Origin: Rhizobium sp. Root1212
GTDB taxonomy: Bacteria > Pseudomonadota > Alphaproteobacteria > Rhizobiales > Rhizobiaceae
DNA length: 64,000 nucleotides
Assembly: GCF_001424985.1 (NCBI RefSeq)
Contig: NZ_LMDA01000004.1
Location: 12,095 to 76,094, forward strand
Reading direction: 5' to 3'
The notes under the pieces are model-generated. The model was not told where the DNA came from. It made no database searches and worked only from the letters and a program-made list of their open reading frames with translations. Made by a program: the position numbers and the translations under genes. Numbering within the stretch: the first letter of the stretch is position 1; each line of letters opens with the position of its first letter. This document shows positions 44,004-53,159 of this stretch, piece by piece.

Positions 44004-45614
44004 ATGAGCTATACAAAAAGCCTCTGTTTCGGGCTCTGCGCTTCGGCACTTGCTTGCACGTTCAGTGCACCGGCAATTGCTCAAGATCAAACGCCGAAGC
44101 CAAACATCGTTGTCATCATGGGCGACGACATCGGCATCTGGAATATCGGCGCCTACAATCGTGGCATGATGGCTGGCCGCACGCCAAATCTCGACAAGCT
44201 TGCGGCAGACGGCATGCTCTTCACGGACTATTATGCAGAGGCGAGTTGCACCGCCGGCCGTGCGAACTTCATCACCGGCGAACTTCCGGTCCGTACCGGC
44301 ATGACCACCGTGGGCCAGGCGGGTTCGCCGATCGGTCTACCGGCCGCCGCACCCACCCTTGCCACCGTGCTCAAGTCCATGGGCTACGCCACGGGACAAT
44401 TCGGCAAGAACCACCTCGGCGATCTGAACGAATTCCTGCCGACCGTTCACGGTTTCGATGAGTTCTTCGGTTATCTCTATCACCTCGATGCGATGGAAGA
44501 CCCCTCTCATCCCGGTTATCCGCAAGACCAGTTGAACGTCGTGGGGCCACGTAACATGGTCCATTCCTGGGCGACGGAGGTGGATGATCCCACAGTGATG
44601 CCGCGCTGGGGCAAGGTGGGCAAACAACGGATCGAGGATGCCGGCACGCTCTATCCTGAGCGCATGAAGACCGTGGACGATGAAATCCAGTCGCTTTCCT
44701 TCAAGTTCATCGAGAAGGCCAAGGCGGATGGAAAGCCGTTCTTCCTGTGGCTCAATCCGACCCGCATGCACATCGTAACGCATCTCTCGGACAAGTATGA
44801 ACATATGCGCAATTCGGAGAACGGATGGACTATTCACGAGGCTGGCATGGCGCAACTTGATGATATCGTCGGCGCGACCATGCAAAAGCTCAAGGATATG
44901 GGGGTAGACGACAACACCATCGTCATGTTTACCACGGACAACGGAACCGAGAACTTTACTTGGCCCGATGGCGGACAGACGCCGTTCTATGGTGGCAAGG
45001 GAACGACCTTCGAGGGTGGCTTCCGCGCGCCGGCGATGATCCGTTGGCCCGGACACGTCCCGGCCGGCACGGTCGGTAACGGCTTGATTTCCGGCCTCGA
45101 CTGGTTCCCGACATTCACGGCAGCAGCGGGCAATCCCAATATCTCCGTGGAGCTAAAGGCCGGCAAGGACTTGAACGGGCAAAAGTACAAAGTGCATCTC
45201 GATGGTTATGACCAAACCAGCATGATCACCGGGTCAGGGCCGTCGAACCGCCATGAAATCTGGTATTTCGCCGAAAGCACGCTCGGCGCTGCCCGTATCG
45301 ACGATTACAAATATACCTTCAAGGAACAGCCTGAAGGCTGGCTCGGCGACACAGTGACACTGGGTGCGCCAACCGTCGTCAATCTGCGTTTGGACCCGTT
45401 CGAACGGACGGCGTTCTACAAGGGAAACACCGGTTCGCTCGAATATTTCGAATGGTACAAGTTCGAGTTCTGGCGCTTCGTTCTCGTTCAGCAGAGGGTG
45501 GAGGAACTGGCGGAAACCGCCATTGCATTCCCGCCCATGCAAAGGGGCGCGAGCTTCGGGCTGAGTGCTGTCAAAGCACAGATTGCCGAGGCCATGAAGA
45601 AACAAGGCCAATAG
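44004..45614 (+). CDS. Arylsulfatase (sulfatase 2), secreted
   Basis: 536 residues with a Sec-type signal peptide (about 1-26, ending PAIAQ). PNIVVIMGDDIGIWNIGAYN near 33 is the first metal site, C82-T-A-G-R86 (ASCTAGRANFITGELPVRTG) is the formylglycine site, with Ala where most sulfatases have Pro, and TTDNGTENFTWPDGG near 312 is the second metal site. It closely resembles sulfatase 3 throughout, including the GRANFITGELPVRTG / GRSTFITGQACLRTG region. AGGAGGAGG precedes the ATG, and a hairpin terminator follows. Confidence 0.9.
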   Translation: MSYTKSLCFGLCASALACTFSAPAIAQDQTPKPNIVVIMGDDIGIWNIGAYNRGMMAGRTPNLDKLAADGMLFTDYYAEASCTAGRANFITGELPVRTGMTTVGQAGSPIGLPAAAPTLATVLKSMGYATGQFGKNHLGDLNEFLPTVHGFDEFFGYLYHLDAMEDPSHPGYPQDQLNVVGPRNMVHSWATEVDDPTVMPRWGKVGKQRIEDAGTLYPERMKTVDDEIQSLSFKFIEKAKADGKPFFLWLNPTRMHIVTHLSDKYEHMRNSENGWTIHEAGMAQLDDIVGATMQKLKDMGVDDNTIVMFTTDNGTENFTWPDGGQTPFYGGKGTTFEGGFRAPAMIRWPGHVPAGTVGNGLISGLDWFPTFTAAAGNPNISVELKAGKDLNGQKYKVHLDGYDQTSMITGSGPSNRHEIWYFAESTLGAARIDDYKYTFKEQPEGWLGDTVTLGAPTVVNLRLDPFERTAFYKGNTGSLEYFEWYKFEFWRFVLVQQRVEELAETAIAFPPMQRGASFGLSAVKAQIAEAMKKQGQ

Positions 45615-45632
45615 ATCGTTTGATTTTCGAAG

Positions 45633-45652
45633 GGCGGCTCGAGAGAGCCGCC
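45633..45652 (+). terminator. Hairpin terminator after sulfatase 2
   Basis: GGCGGCTC / GAGCCGCC with a GAGA loop starts 18 bp after the stop; A31-G32 can pair with TT on the other side. There is no strong T-run. The 235 bp from here to the FGE remnant hold no gene I can support. Confidence 0.55.
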
Positions 45653-45887
45653 TTGCACAGCGTCCCTTGTCCGCTGACTGCGGTCAGTATCCCTACGCTG
45701 TGAATTGGCATCGTGTCATGACCCCCACCCGCGCCGGTTCACATTCGTCCTCATGCAGATGGTCGTAAACAGGCAGTATCGCAGGACTGGTGGGTCCGAT
45801 CTCACCGAACCGGTACAGGCATCTACGCCCGCGTCCGTCGCTGTAATCTGCTTTCAGCGTCTCGAGGCCCCCATTGTCAAATGGGGA

Positions 45888-46693
45888 TCAAGCCCTCTTG
45901 ACGCAGCGGAATCCCACGTGGCTGGTGGACGTATCTTCAGGCTCGGCATGGCGTGCTGCGGGCCGGTAACGGCGACAATAATTCGGAGCGCACAGATGCG
46001 ATCCGCCTTTCAAAACACGACGGTAAATCCTGATTGACGGTTGCCGGGGATCAAGACTCGCGTCGGCATCTCCACCACGTGGATTGCTCGGGATGCAGCA
46101 CGAATGCTTCACAGGCTCCGGATGTCTCGTGGACCAATAGTCGCTTGTCCATTCCCAGACATTGCCGATCATGTCGTGAAGGCCATAGCCGTTCGGCGGG
46201 AATGAGCCGACGGGGGAGGTACGTTCGCTGCCCTTAGCCTTTGTCGTCAATGTCGGAAGGTGCCTTGCCATGTATTTGCCATGGCGAGACCTTCGGGCAT
46301 GAACTCGTTGCCCCAGGCATATTCCGTGTCCTCCGAACCGCCCCGTGCGGCCAGCTCCCATTCGGCTTCGGTCGGCAAGTCCATTCCCGCCCAGTCAGCG
46401 TAGGCGTTGGCGTCGGACCATGCGACGTGGACGACAGGATGATCGAGCTTGCCGCGCAGATCGCTCAAACCGCTCAGGGGTCTCCTCCAGGTTGCCCCGA
46501 ACTTGAATGTCCACCACTGCGAGATATCTGGCCCGCTTACGGATTTCGGTTGCGTGAACACCAGCGATCCGGCTCGCAACATCTTAGGAAGCGCTCGCGG
46601 GTAGTCTTTCGGGTCGGGCGCCTTCTCGGCTACCGTGATATGGCCAGTCGCGGTACCATCCCAGGTGCGTTTCCGGATTTCGAAGCGAAGCAT
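45888..46693 (-). pseudogene. Formylglycine-generating enzyme gene, frameshifted and 5'-truncated
   Basis: Two minus-strand frames form one FGE. The first (start 46693) reads TGHITVAEKAPDPKDYP, HPVVHVAWSDANAYADWAGM and LPTEAEWELAARGG; at about 46255 (GTCGGAAGG) one base is missing, and the other frame continues GSERTSPVGSFPPNGYGLHD and ends with the active site KGGSHLCAPNYCRRYRPAAR, in which the two catalytic Cys (C-x4-C) remain. About 45 N-terminal residues of the normal protein are absent. FGE converts the sulfatase Cys to formylglycine. As written, the gene cannot make a full enzyme. Confidence 0.82.
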
Positions 46694-46715
46694 CGCGGGG
46701 AGGGACGGTCTGCGG

Positions 46716-46731
46716 AAGTACGTTACGATAA
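46716..46731 (-). promoter_or_regulatory. Shared upstream motif, copy B (before the FGE remnant)
   Basis: AAGTACGTTACGATAA on the plus strand, 22 nt upstream of the present FGE start and 59 nt past the batD stop. It places the FGE gene in the same putative regulon as sulfatases 1 and 3. The short distance fits the loss of FGE 5' coding DNA. Confidence 0.6.
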
Positions 46732-46789
46732 CAATGAAGTGTACGTCCTGTAAAAGTGGCGTAAATTCTCGTTTGCTACGGCAATTCTG

Positions 46790-48115
46790 TCATGCGTCGG
46801 CGGCCGAGACGTTTAGGGCAGGCAAGCTGCTCGCACGCCGGACAACGTGTAATGAGCGGTCTGCCCTAGCGCTTCGAATGGCGGCCGCCAACGCCGTGCG
46901 GTTCAAGCTGGGGTGATCTGCGGAGGAGCCAAAAAGCTCACGCTCAAGCTTCTCCGTTTCGCGGGCGATGTTCTTGTCTCCCGTGGCGGCGACCCATTGC
47001 CCGATAGACCCATATCCCGCGCTTTTCGTCCAATCATCGAGACTTCGGTAGACAGTCATGGGATCGTCGCTGAGAACGGAAGCGAGAAGGTACTTCAACT
47101 TTCGCTTCGAGGAATGCTGGCGCGCATTCCTCAGCGCAAACCATCTCCGTCTCGCCCATGGAAATGCCCGTACGGTCAGGTAGCCTACTACGGCTAGAGC
47201 AAATAGAGCAGCGGCGATCAACGAATACTGTCTCCAAACCCGTTTTCGATCTAGCTGCGTGTCCGCTTCTTCAACCTTCGGAACAAGACCTGTCGGCGCC
47301 GGGGCGGACTTGCTGACCGTGACCTGCATTGCCGGAAGTTCGGCATGCTCGGTTGCCTGCGTATCGAGGTCGCACCACGGATACGACACGGCTGGAATCT
47401 CGAACGTGCCCTCGGCCTCGGCTATATAGGTGATCGTCTCCGTCCGCGAGCTGCCCATGGTTCGATCCTCTGCCTGAACACCGTCGGCAATTTTCGGAGG
47501 CTTCGAGTACTGCTTCAGACCTGTCGCGGTTGCCGCGGGGACCTCAGGGATCATCATCGCCTGGGTATTTTCCGCAAACACCGTGATCGTTCGGACCAGG
47601 GCGTCTCCTGTCCTCAAGGTGGAGGGATCTCGGTCGAACGACTGCTCGATCGTCAGGCCGCGCGCCGCAAAGGTGAGAGATGCCGTCGTGCCGCCGGGCG
47701 TCGCTTCCACCGTGAAGCTGGTCGAAGGCAGCGTCGTCTGCCCGGCGATCGGCTTGCCGTCCTGCGAATAGCCGAGAGTGATGACTGCCGGCGGCAAGGT
47801 AAAGGTACCCGACGTCTCTGGAACCACGGCATACGTTCGTCGTATCCCTGCATATTGCACGCCGTCGATCGTCTCGACCATGTTCTGGGCGCGGTCATCG
47901 GGTAGCGTGACGATTGCGTTCGGAAGATCGAACAGGGGAAATTGCGGCGGCGACGTGAAGAAGTCGGGCACCAGGACTTCGACATCGACCAGCACCTGCT
48001 GGCCAGGAACGATCCGGCCCGTGTCTTCGAGTTTGGCGCGCGCGAATGGTTCCGCCGCAAGAACCATCGGTCCATACAGCAGCCAGAGGGTGATCGTGAT
48101 GCCCACAAGCCTCAT
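46790..48115 (-). CDS. batD: BatD-like protein (oxygen tolerance family)
   Basis: 441 residues with a signal peptide at about 1-22 (VLAAEP), two or three beta-sandwich repeats in the periplasm (GQQVLVDVEVLVPDFFTSPP, QSFDRDPSTLRTGDALVRTI) and one C-terminal span near residues 318-340 (SLIAAALFALAVVGYLTV), followed by a ~95-residue cytoplasmic tail. This is the BatD plan. The ATG at 48115 overlaps the stop of the BatB-like gene as ATGA. BatD belongs to the MoxR-Bat chaperone-like system that supports envelope proteins. Confidence 0.75.
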   Translation of the reverse strand: MRLVGITITLWLLYGPMVLAAEPFARAKLEDTGRIVPGQQVLVDVEVLVPDFFTSPPQFPLFDLPNAIVTLPDDRAQNMVETIDGVQYAGIRRTYAVVPETSGTFTLPPAVITLGYSQDGKPIAGQTTLPSTSFTVEATPGGTTASLTFAARGLTIEQSFDRDPSTLRTGDALVRTITVFAENTQAMMIPEVPAATATGLKQYSKPPKIADGVQAEDRTMGSSRTETITYIAEAEGTFEIPAVSYPWCDLDTQATEHAELPAMQVTVSKSAPAPTGLVPKVEEADTQLDRKRVWRQYSLIAAALFALAVVGYLTVRAFPWARRRWFALRNARQHSSKRKLKYLLASVLSDDPMTVYRSLDDWTKSAGYGSIGQWVAATGDKNIARETEKLERELFGSSADHPSLNRTALAAAIRSARADRSLHVVRRASSLPALNVSAADA

Positions 48116-49668
48116 CGCTTCACCTGCTGCGCTTCGATCGCGAACTTGCGCGCCATCAGATCGGCCGGACTGACGACGATGTTCTTCATCCACAGTTCCG
48201 ACGTCTGTTCGGCGATATCCATCTTGCCCGCCTTGCCCTGCTTGCCCTTGTCGTCGAACTGGACGCTGTCTGGCGGAAGGTTCGGTTCGTCCTGTTGCTC
48301 CTGCTCGTCGTCCTTTTTCTGCTGGATCAATGTTTGTGCGATCGCGAGGTTGGCGGAGGCGTCCGGCCATCCCTTGCGCTTGTCGAGCGCCTTCTTGTAG
48401 GCGGCGACAGCCCCGTCGAGCTTGCCGATATGAAGCAGCGCGTTTCCCTGATCGTACCAACTCTCAGCGCTATCGACGGCGGCGAAAGCATCGAGTGCTT
48501 CAGCGAACTTGCCTGCCCGGTAGAGTGCCGTACCCTTCCACATCGGATCGGCGAAGTGTGCCGCCGCGGCGGCGAAGTCGCCCTTTTCGAATGCGATACG
48601 CCCCTGTTGGTCCGGTGTCAGCCACATGTCGGTGAACTCGGCAGCTTGAACCGCGCCGGGCATGAGGAGGCGGGCTGCGAGGACAATGGCGCCCACACGC
48701 ACCACCCAGCCCTTGCGGAACGAAAGCGCGAACAATATCGTCAATGGAAGGACCAGCCACCAGCCCAGATCGAGCCAGCGATCGCCCTGCGACGCCTGCT
48801 TCTGGGCGAAGTTCGTGCGGATCTTCTGCAAGATCCACCGGATATCGGTATCATCCTCCGTCATCGTCGCGACGTCGACGCCGGTCAGCGCGTGCAGGTT
48901 TTTCAAACCTTCGAGATCAAGCTTTGCAAAGACTCGCTCACCAGAAGCGCCGGTCAGAAAGCCGCCGTCCGGCGTCTTCACCGGGCCGCCGGCTTCCGTG
49001 CCGATCCCGAGCACGACGATACCGTGTTTCGACTTTCGTTTGAACGCATCGAAAGCCTTTGGCTCGATACCGTCGGTCAGGAAGAGGATCGTGCCTGACG
49101 CGTCTTCGGCGGCCATGGAGGTTTCGGCAAGTTCGAGAGCCTTGGCAGTGTCCTTGCCCTCAACGGGCATGATGCGCGTCGCCAGCGCGTCGGTATAGGT
49201 CTCGATCAGGGAGCCGTCTTCGGTGAGGGGCAGGACAAGATGCGCCGATCCCGCATAGGCGACGACCGCCGTGCGCGCGCCGGAGCGTCCCTTGACGATG
49301 TCCTTGATCTTCAACTTTGCCCGTTCGAGCCGGGACGGCGTGACATCGATCGCATCCATGGTCGGCGACAGGTCGACGGCAATCACCAGCGGAGCGGTGT
49401 CTTCGACGAAGGGCGGTATCTCGCGCTGCCATGTCGGGCCCGAAGCGCCGAGACCGGCCAAAGTCAGCGCCGTGGCAAGCAACCAGGAGGGTCGCACGCG
49501 CGACCCCTTTGAACCCGCCACCAGCAAGTTGTCCAAAAGATGTGCCTCGATCAGGCCCTTCCATTGGCTGCGAACATCCGTGGAGCGTGACGCCATCCAG
49601 AGGATTAGCGCGGGCACTGCGAGCGACAGAAGCCACCACGGCCTCAGGAAATGGAAAGCTTCGATCAT
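48112..49668 (-). CDS. BatB-like VWA protein with C-terminal TPR (BatB/BatC fusion)
   Basis: 518 residues. Two N-terminal spans (near 10-27 and 62-75) precede a von Willebrand A domain with the MIDAS sequence D99-L-S-P-T103; T replaces the second Ser of the common DxSxS. The domain continues through ILFLTDGIEPKAFDAF. A third span lies near 305-325. The C-terminal part has TPR-like helices (YRAGKFAEALDAFAAVDSAE, DKRKGWPDASANLAIAQTLI), the feature usually found in BatC, so one gene seems to cover BatB and BatC. Confidence 0.78.
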   Translation of the reverse strand: MIEAFHFLRPWWLLSLAVPALILWMASRSTDVRSQWKGLIEAHLLDNLLVAGSKGSRVRPSWLLATALTLAGLGASGPTWQREIPPFVEDTAPLVIAVDLSPTMDAIDVTPSRLERAKLKIKDIVKGRSGARTAVVAYAGSAHLVLPLTEDGSLIETYTDALATRIMPVEGKDTAKALELAETSMAAEDASGTILFLTDGIEPKAFDAFKRKSKHGIVVLGIGTEAGGPVKTPDGGFLTGASGERVFAKLDLEGLKNLHALTGVDVATMTEDDTDIRWILQKIRTNFAQKQASQGDRWLDLGWWLVLPLTILFALSFRKGWVVRVGAIVLAARLLMPGAVQAAEFTDMWLTPDQQGRIAFEKGDFAAAAAHFADPMWKGTALYRAGKFAEALDAFAAVDSAESWYDQGNALLHIGKLDGAVAAYKKALDKRKGWPDASANLAIAQTLIQQKKDDEQEQQDEPNLPPDSVQFDDKGKQGKAGKMDIAEQTSELWMKNIVVSPADLMARKFAIEAQQVKR

Positions 49669-50654
49669 GCGGAAGCTCTCCCTTTAAAAAGGCCGGCCAA
49701 TCCGCTCATCCCGTAGAACAGGGCAAGCATCGTGATCGATGCACCGAGCGGCCAGTGGAACAGTTCGATGCGCGGCCGCCAGGAGAGGTTCTTCTGATTG
49801 TGCGGCGTTATCTTGTCGAGCGTGTCGTAGATGGCGGCGAGCTGGGTCTGGTCTCCCCCGAAGAAGTAACGCCCACCGGTATCGGACGCGATCTTCTGGA
49901 GGGTGGACGTGTCGAGCTTGTCTTCTCCAGTGGCTTTCGGGTCGCCGATGCCGACCGTATGGATGACGACCTTGTTCTGCCTGGCGATCTGCGCGGCTTT
50001 GGCGGGAGGCATCCTGCTTGCCGTATCGTTGCCGTCGGTGAGCACGATCAGCACTTTTTCCGGCACGGTGGTCTTTTCAAACATCTTGATGGCAAGGCCG
50101 ATGGCGTCTCCGAGCGATGTGCGTGGGCCTGCGATGCCGGGCAGCGTGTCCGCGATCACCACCTGAACGGTCTTGTGGTCCATGGTGAATGGCACCAGCG
50201 GGTAGGGCGCGTCGCCGAAGGCGATCAGGCCGATGCGATCTCCCGGACGCTTGGTGACGAAATCCTCAACCACCTTGCGGACGGCATCGACGCGCGCCTC
50301 CATGCTTCCGTCGGGCGAAGAGAAATCTTTCGTATCCATCGACTGCGACAGATCGAGCGCCAGCAGCAGGTCTCTTTGAGGCTCTACCTTCTCGATGGGC
50401 GGCTCGACAAATTGCGGGCGTGCGAGCGCGAGGACGATCAGGAACCAGGCCAGCGTTTCGCACGCAAGCTGGATTCCACTCCGACGCGGAATGACGGATC
50501 CCTCGGTTGGCTTGATCCCTGCGGCCTCGGTAACCTGGGCAAAGAAGGGAAGTCTGATGGACGCCGACGTTTCGCGATGCGCAGGCAGAAGCCACCACAC
50601 AAGCAAGGGTGCCGGGATCAGGAGAAGCAGCCAAGGATGGTCAAGCTGATACAC
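49665..50654 (-). CDS. batA: BatA-like VWA domain protein
   Basis: 329 residues from a GTG start at 50654, preceded by CAGGGGG; an ATG at 50696 would overlap the upstream gene by 56 bp and add 14 unusual residues. The N-terminal span HPWLLLLIPAPLLVWWLLPA and a second one (TLAWFLIVLALARPQF) come before the VWA domain, which has the MIDAS DLSQSMD, then GDRIGLIAFGDAPY and VLIVLTDGNDTAS. A C-terminal span near 300 completes the BatA layout. Overlaps the next gene by 4 bp. Confidence 0.78.
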   Translation of the reverse strand: MYQLDHPWLLLLIPAPLLVWWLLPAHRETSASIRLPFFAQVTEAAGIKPTEGSVIPRRSGIQLACETLAWFLIVLALARPQFVEPPIEKVEPQRDLLLALDLSQSMDTKDFSSPDGSMEARVDAVRKVVEDFVTKRPGDRIGLIAFGDAPYPLVPFTMDHKTVQVVIADTLPGIAGPRTSLGDAIGLAIKMFEKTTVPEKVLIVLTDGNDTASRMPPAKAAQIARQNKVVIHTVGIGDPKATGEDKLDTSTLQKIASDTGGRYFFGGDQTQLAAIYDTLDKITPHNQKNLSWRPRIELFHWPLGASITMLALFYGMSGLAGLFKGRASA

Positions 50655-51159
50655 GATGCCCCCTGATCCATCGTCTTGCCGCCGCCAGGATGTCATCCGT
50701 CACAAGCACCCCCGCGCTTGCGCCCGACTGATACTCGCGGTCATCGAGGAGGGCGTCGAGCGCATGACCTTCCTGGCCGCTGCCATGGGTCTTCAGAAAT
50801 GACACCCAAGCGGCCCCTGAGAGTGTGGCGACCTCGGCTCTGCCCCATGCCCCCAACGCAGTCCGTTTGAGAACCTCCGCGAGATCCCGAAGGGCTCTGT
50901 CATGTTGGGCAGGGTCTTTCAGTCTTTCCTCTATCGCGTCGAGGAGGGTGAGCGCCTCGCGGCGATACGCGTTCGCGTGGTACATCAGGATGCTTCGAAC
51001 AAGGATTGCCCCGACGACGGCGATCAGAAGGACCGCGATCAATGCCCAGCCCCAGGTCTGCGGCAACCACGACACGGGCTTCGGAACCGCAATGTCCTTC
51101 AGCGACTCGAGAGCCACTTTGGTCAATGGGTCAAGCGGTGTCGCGTTGCCCGGTTCCAT
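50641..51159 (-). CDS. DUF4381-family membrane protein of the MoxR-Bat operon
   Basis: 172 residues with one span near 32-55 (WALIAVLLIAVVGAILVRSI) and a helical soluble part (RREALTLLDAIEERL, VLKRTALGAWGRAEVATLSG), which is the DUF4381 pattern always found between DUF58 and BatA genes. Its role in the complex is not defined. It shares one base with the DUF58 gene and overlaps batA. Confidence 0.75.
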   Translation of the reverse strand: MEPGNATPLDPLTKVALESLKDIAVPKPVSWLPQTWGWALIAVLLIAVVGAILVRSILMYHANAYRREALTLLDAIEERLKDPAQHDRALRDLAEVLKRTALGAWGRAEVATLSGAAWVSFLKTHGSGQEGHALDALLDDREYQSGASAGVLVTDDILAAARRWIRGHRVSA

Positions 51160-52109
51160 CAGCGCCTCCGCTGCCGCCAGGCGGCCTGTTCGAGAAGCCG
51201 CCGGAGCTGTGGAGCGGTTTCCTCCGCCGCCGAAACGGGGAGCATCGGCAGGCCAAGCTCCTTTTGCCAGTTACGAAGCTCACGACCCCGCTCGCGCGCG
51301 AACGTATCCACGGCTTGCTTGACATCGGCGCGGCGCAGCGGCAGTTCCGCCTGCAGGCCACCGCCGCTGACGACGATGTCGCCGGACGTGGGGAGATCGA
51401 GCAGGAAGGGGTCGTAGACGAGGATGCAGATGACATCGTTTCGGTCGGACAGGCGCAGCAGGAGATCTCGTGTCGCGGCACTGTGGCCGTTGAAGTCGCT
51501 GATCACGACGATGAGATGATCGTGGTGGGCGATGGCGGCGACGCGGTGCAGAACGGCATCCAGCGATGCGGGCGATTGGGTGCCGGCAAATCCGGCCTCG
51601 AGGCTGCCGTTCTGCGCCGCGATCTTGCCGGCCAGCGTGATCACGGCTTCACGGCTGCGATGCGGCCGTACCTCGTCGATATCACTGTCGTTGAAGACGA
51701 AACCGCCGACGCGATCGCCAGAGCCCAAGATGCGCCAGGCGCAAAGCATCGCCGCTTCTGCCGCCGTCACCGATTTCATCGCACGCCGGCTGCCGAAGAA
51801 CATATTGATCCGCTGGTCGACGACGATGAGGGCAGGGCGTTCCTTCTCCTCGCTGTAGACGCGCACGACGGGTTTGTTGGTGCGGGCGGTGACGCGCCAG
51901 TCGATCGAGCGGATGTCGTCGCCGGGCAGGTAGTCGCGCAGTTCCTCGAAGGTCAGCCCCCGTCCGCGCATCGAGGATTGCATGCGTCCCGCAAGCTGCT
52001 GGTGACTGCGGGATTTCTGGACGAAGCTCAGGTCGCGCGCATACGCTTCCAGCGCCACCAGTTGCTCGGTGGAAACATGGACGCCTTGCGTGCTTTCAAC
52101 GGTGGGCAT
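51159..52109 (-). CDS. DUF58-domain protein of the MoxR-Bat operon
   Basis: 316 residues. The conserved DUF58 block is readable: SMRGRGLTFEELRDYLPGDD and IRSIDWRVTARTNKPVVRVY, followed by ALIVVDQRINMFFG, a VWA-like first strand. The protein is cytoplasmic, with no signal peptide or span. It links MoxR to the membrane VWA proteins in related systems. It starts 10 bp after the moxR stop. Confidence 0.82.
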   Translation of the reverse strand: MPTVESTQGVHVSTEQLVALEAYARDLSFVQKSRSHQQLAGRMQSSMRGRGLTFEELRDYLPGDDIRSIDWRVTARTNKPVVRVYSEEKERPALIVVDQRINMFFGSRRAMKSVTAAEAAMLCAWRILGSGDRVGGFVFNDSDIDEVRPHRSREAVITLAGKIAAQNGSLEAGFAGTQSPASLDAVLHRVAAIAHHDHLIVVISDFNGHSAATRDLLLRLSDRNDVICILVYDPFLLDLPTSGDIVVSGGGLQAELPLRRADVKQAVDTFARERGRELRNWQKELGLPMLPVSAAEETAPQLRRLLEQAAWRQRRR

Positions 52110-52118
52110 CTCCTCTCC

Positions 52119-53093
52119 TCACGAAACCGCCACGAGCTCGACGATCCGGTCGATAACTTTGTCCGGCGTGGTGTTTGAGGCATGCGCCTCGTAGGACAGG
52201 ATGAGTCTGTGCCGGAAGACATCGTGGACGATCGCCTTGACGTCATCGGGGGTGACGTAGTCGCGCCCCTTCATCCAGGCGTAGGCGCGCGAGACCTTGT
52301 CGAGGCCAATGACGCCGCGAGGGCTGACGCCGACCTGCAGCAGCTTGGCGAGATCCTTGTCGTAGCGCTCCGGATAGCGCGTGGCGAAGACGAGGGCGAC
52401 GATGTATTTCTCAACGGGATCGGACACCGTGACGATGCCGATTTCCTTGCGGGCATCGAAAACGGCCTTGGGGTCAAGGCGATCGGGAGCGGCTGACGTC
52501 GAATGTTCCGCGGCATTCTCCTCCTCCCTCACCAACCGCATGATCGCAGCCTCGGATGCCTCGTCGGGATAGCCGACCTCGATATGCATGAGGAACCGGT
52601 CGAGCTGCGCTTCCGGCAGCGGGTAGGTGCCTTCCTGCTCGATCGGGTTCTGTGTGGCCATCACCATGAACAGTTCCGGTAGCGGGTAGCTCTTGCCACC
52701 GACGGTAACCTGCCGTTCTTCCATCGCTTCAAGCAGAGCCGACTGCACCTTGGCCGGTGCGCGGTTGATCTCGTCGGCGAGGATCAGGTTGGCGAAGATC
52801 GGTCCCTGCTGGAACTTGAACTCGCCCTTGCCGCCCTCGCTGAAATAGATTTCCGATCCGGTGATGTCGGCGGGCAGAAGGTCCGGTGTGAACTGGACGC
52901 GGGAGAGTTCGGAATTGAGGTTTTTCGCCAGGCTCTTGATGGCTCGGGTCTTTGCGAGCCCCGGAAGGCCCTCGACAAGGAGGTGGCCGTTGGCGAGCAG
53001 GCCAAGCAACAGTCGCTGGACCATGTCTTCCTGACCGATGATGGATTGGCCGATGCGGGTCCCGAGGGCGAGGATGTCGTCACGAGCGGTCAT
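52119..53093 (-). CDS. moxR: MoxR-family AAA+ ATPase
   Basis: 324 residues. Walker A (GLPGLAKTR) is at about 42-50, Walker B ADEINRAPAK near 112, sensor-type LLEAMEERQVTVGG near 127, and MVMATQNPIEQEGTYPLPEA near 150, all hallmarks of the MoxR subfamily. MoxR proteins act as chaperone-like ATPases for metal-cofactor insertion or assembly of partner complexes. First gene of the six-gene operon; a terminator separates it from sulfatase 3. Confidence 0.88.
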   Translation of the reverse strand: MTARDDILALGTRIGQSIIGQEDMVQRLLLGLLANGHLLVEGLPGLAKTRAIKSLAKNLNSELSRVQFTPDLLPADITGSEIYFSEGGKGEFKFQQGPIFANLILADEINRAPAKVQSALLEAMEERQVTVGGKSYPLPELFMVMATQNPIEQEGTYPLPEAQLDRFLMHIEVGYPDEASEAAIMRLVREEENAAEHSTSAAPDRLDPKAVFDARKEIGIVTVSDPVEKYIVALVFATRYPERYDKDLAKLLQVGVSPRGVIGLDKVSRAYAWMKGRDYVTPDDVKAIVHDVFRHRLILSYEAHASNTTPDKVIDRIVELVAVS

Positions 53094-53121
53094 GCGGAGC
53101 CTATCAAGGTTCGGGAAAGAA

Positions 53122-53148
53122 AAGGCGCGCCGATAGCTGGCGCGCCTT
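53122..53148 (-). terminator. Intrinsic terminator after sulfatase 3
   Basis: 10-bp arms AAGGCGCGCC / GGCGCGCCTT with a 7-nt loop, 12 bp past the sulfatase 3 stop. On the minus strand it is followed by TTCTTTCCC, a T-rich tail. It should stop most transcripts before moxR, whose promoter would then have to lie in the last ~28 bp or depend on read-through. Confidence 0.7.
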
Positions 53149-53159
53149 CATATCGAGAC

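Noticed and set aside
45888-46693. Two separate FGE-like genes
   Set aside because: The two frames cover consecutive parts of one FGE with the right order and a one-base shift between them, so one broken gene is the better reading.
46790-48460. A 556-residue BatD starting at 48460
   Set aside because: The first 115 residues overlap the BatB-like gene and have shadow-frame composition; the signal peptide and ATGA overlap place the start at 48115.
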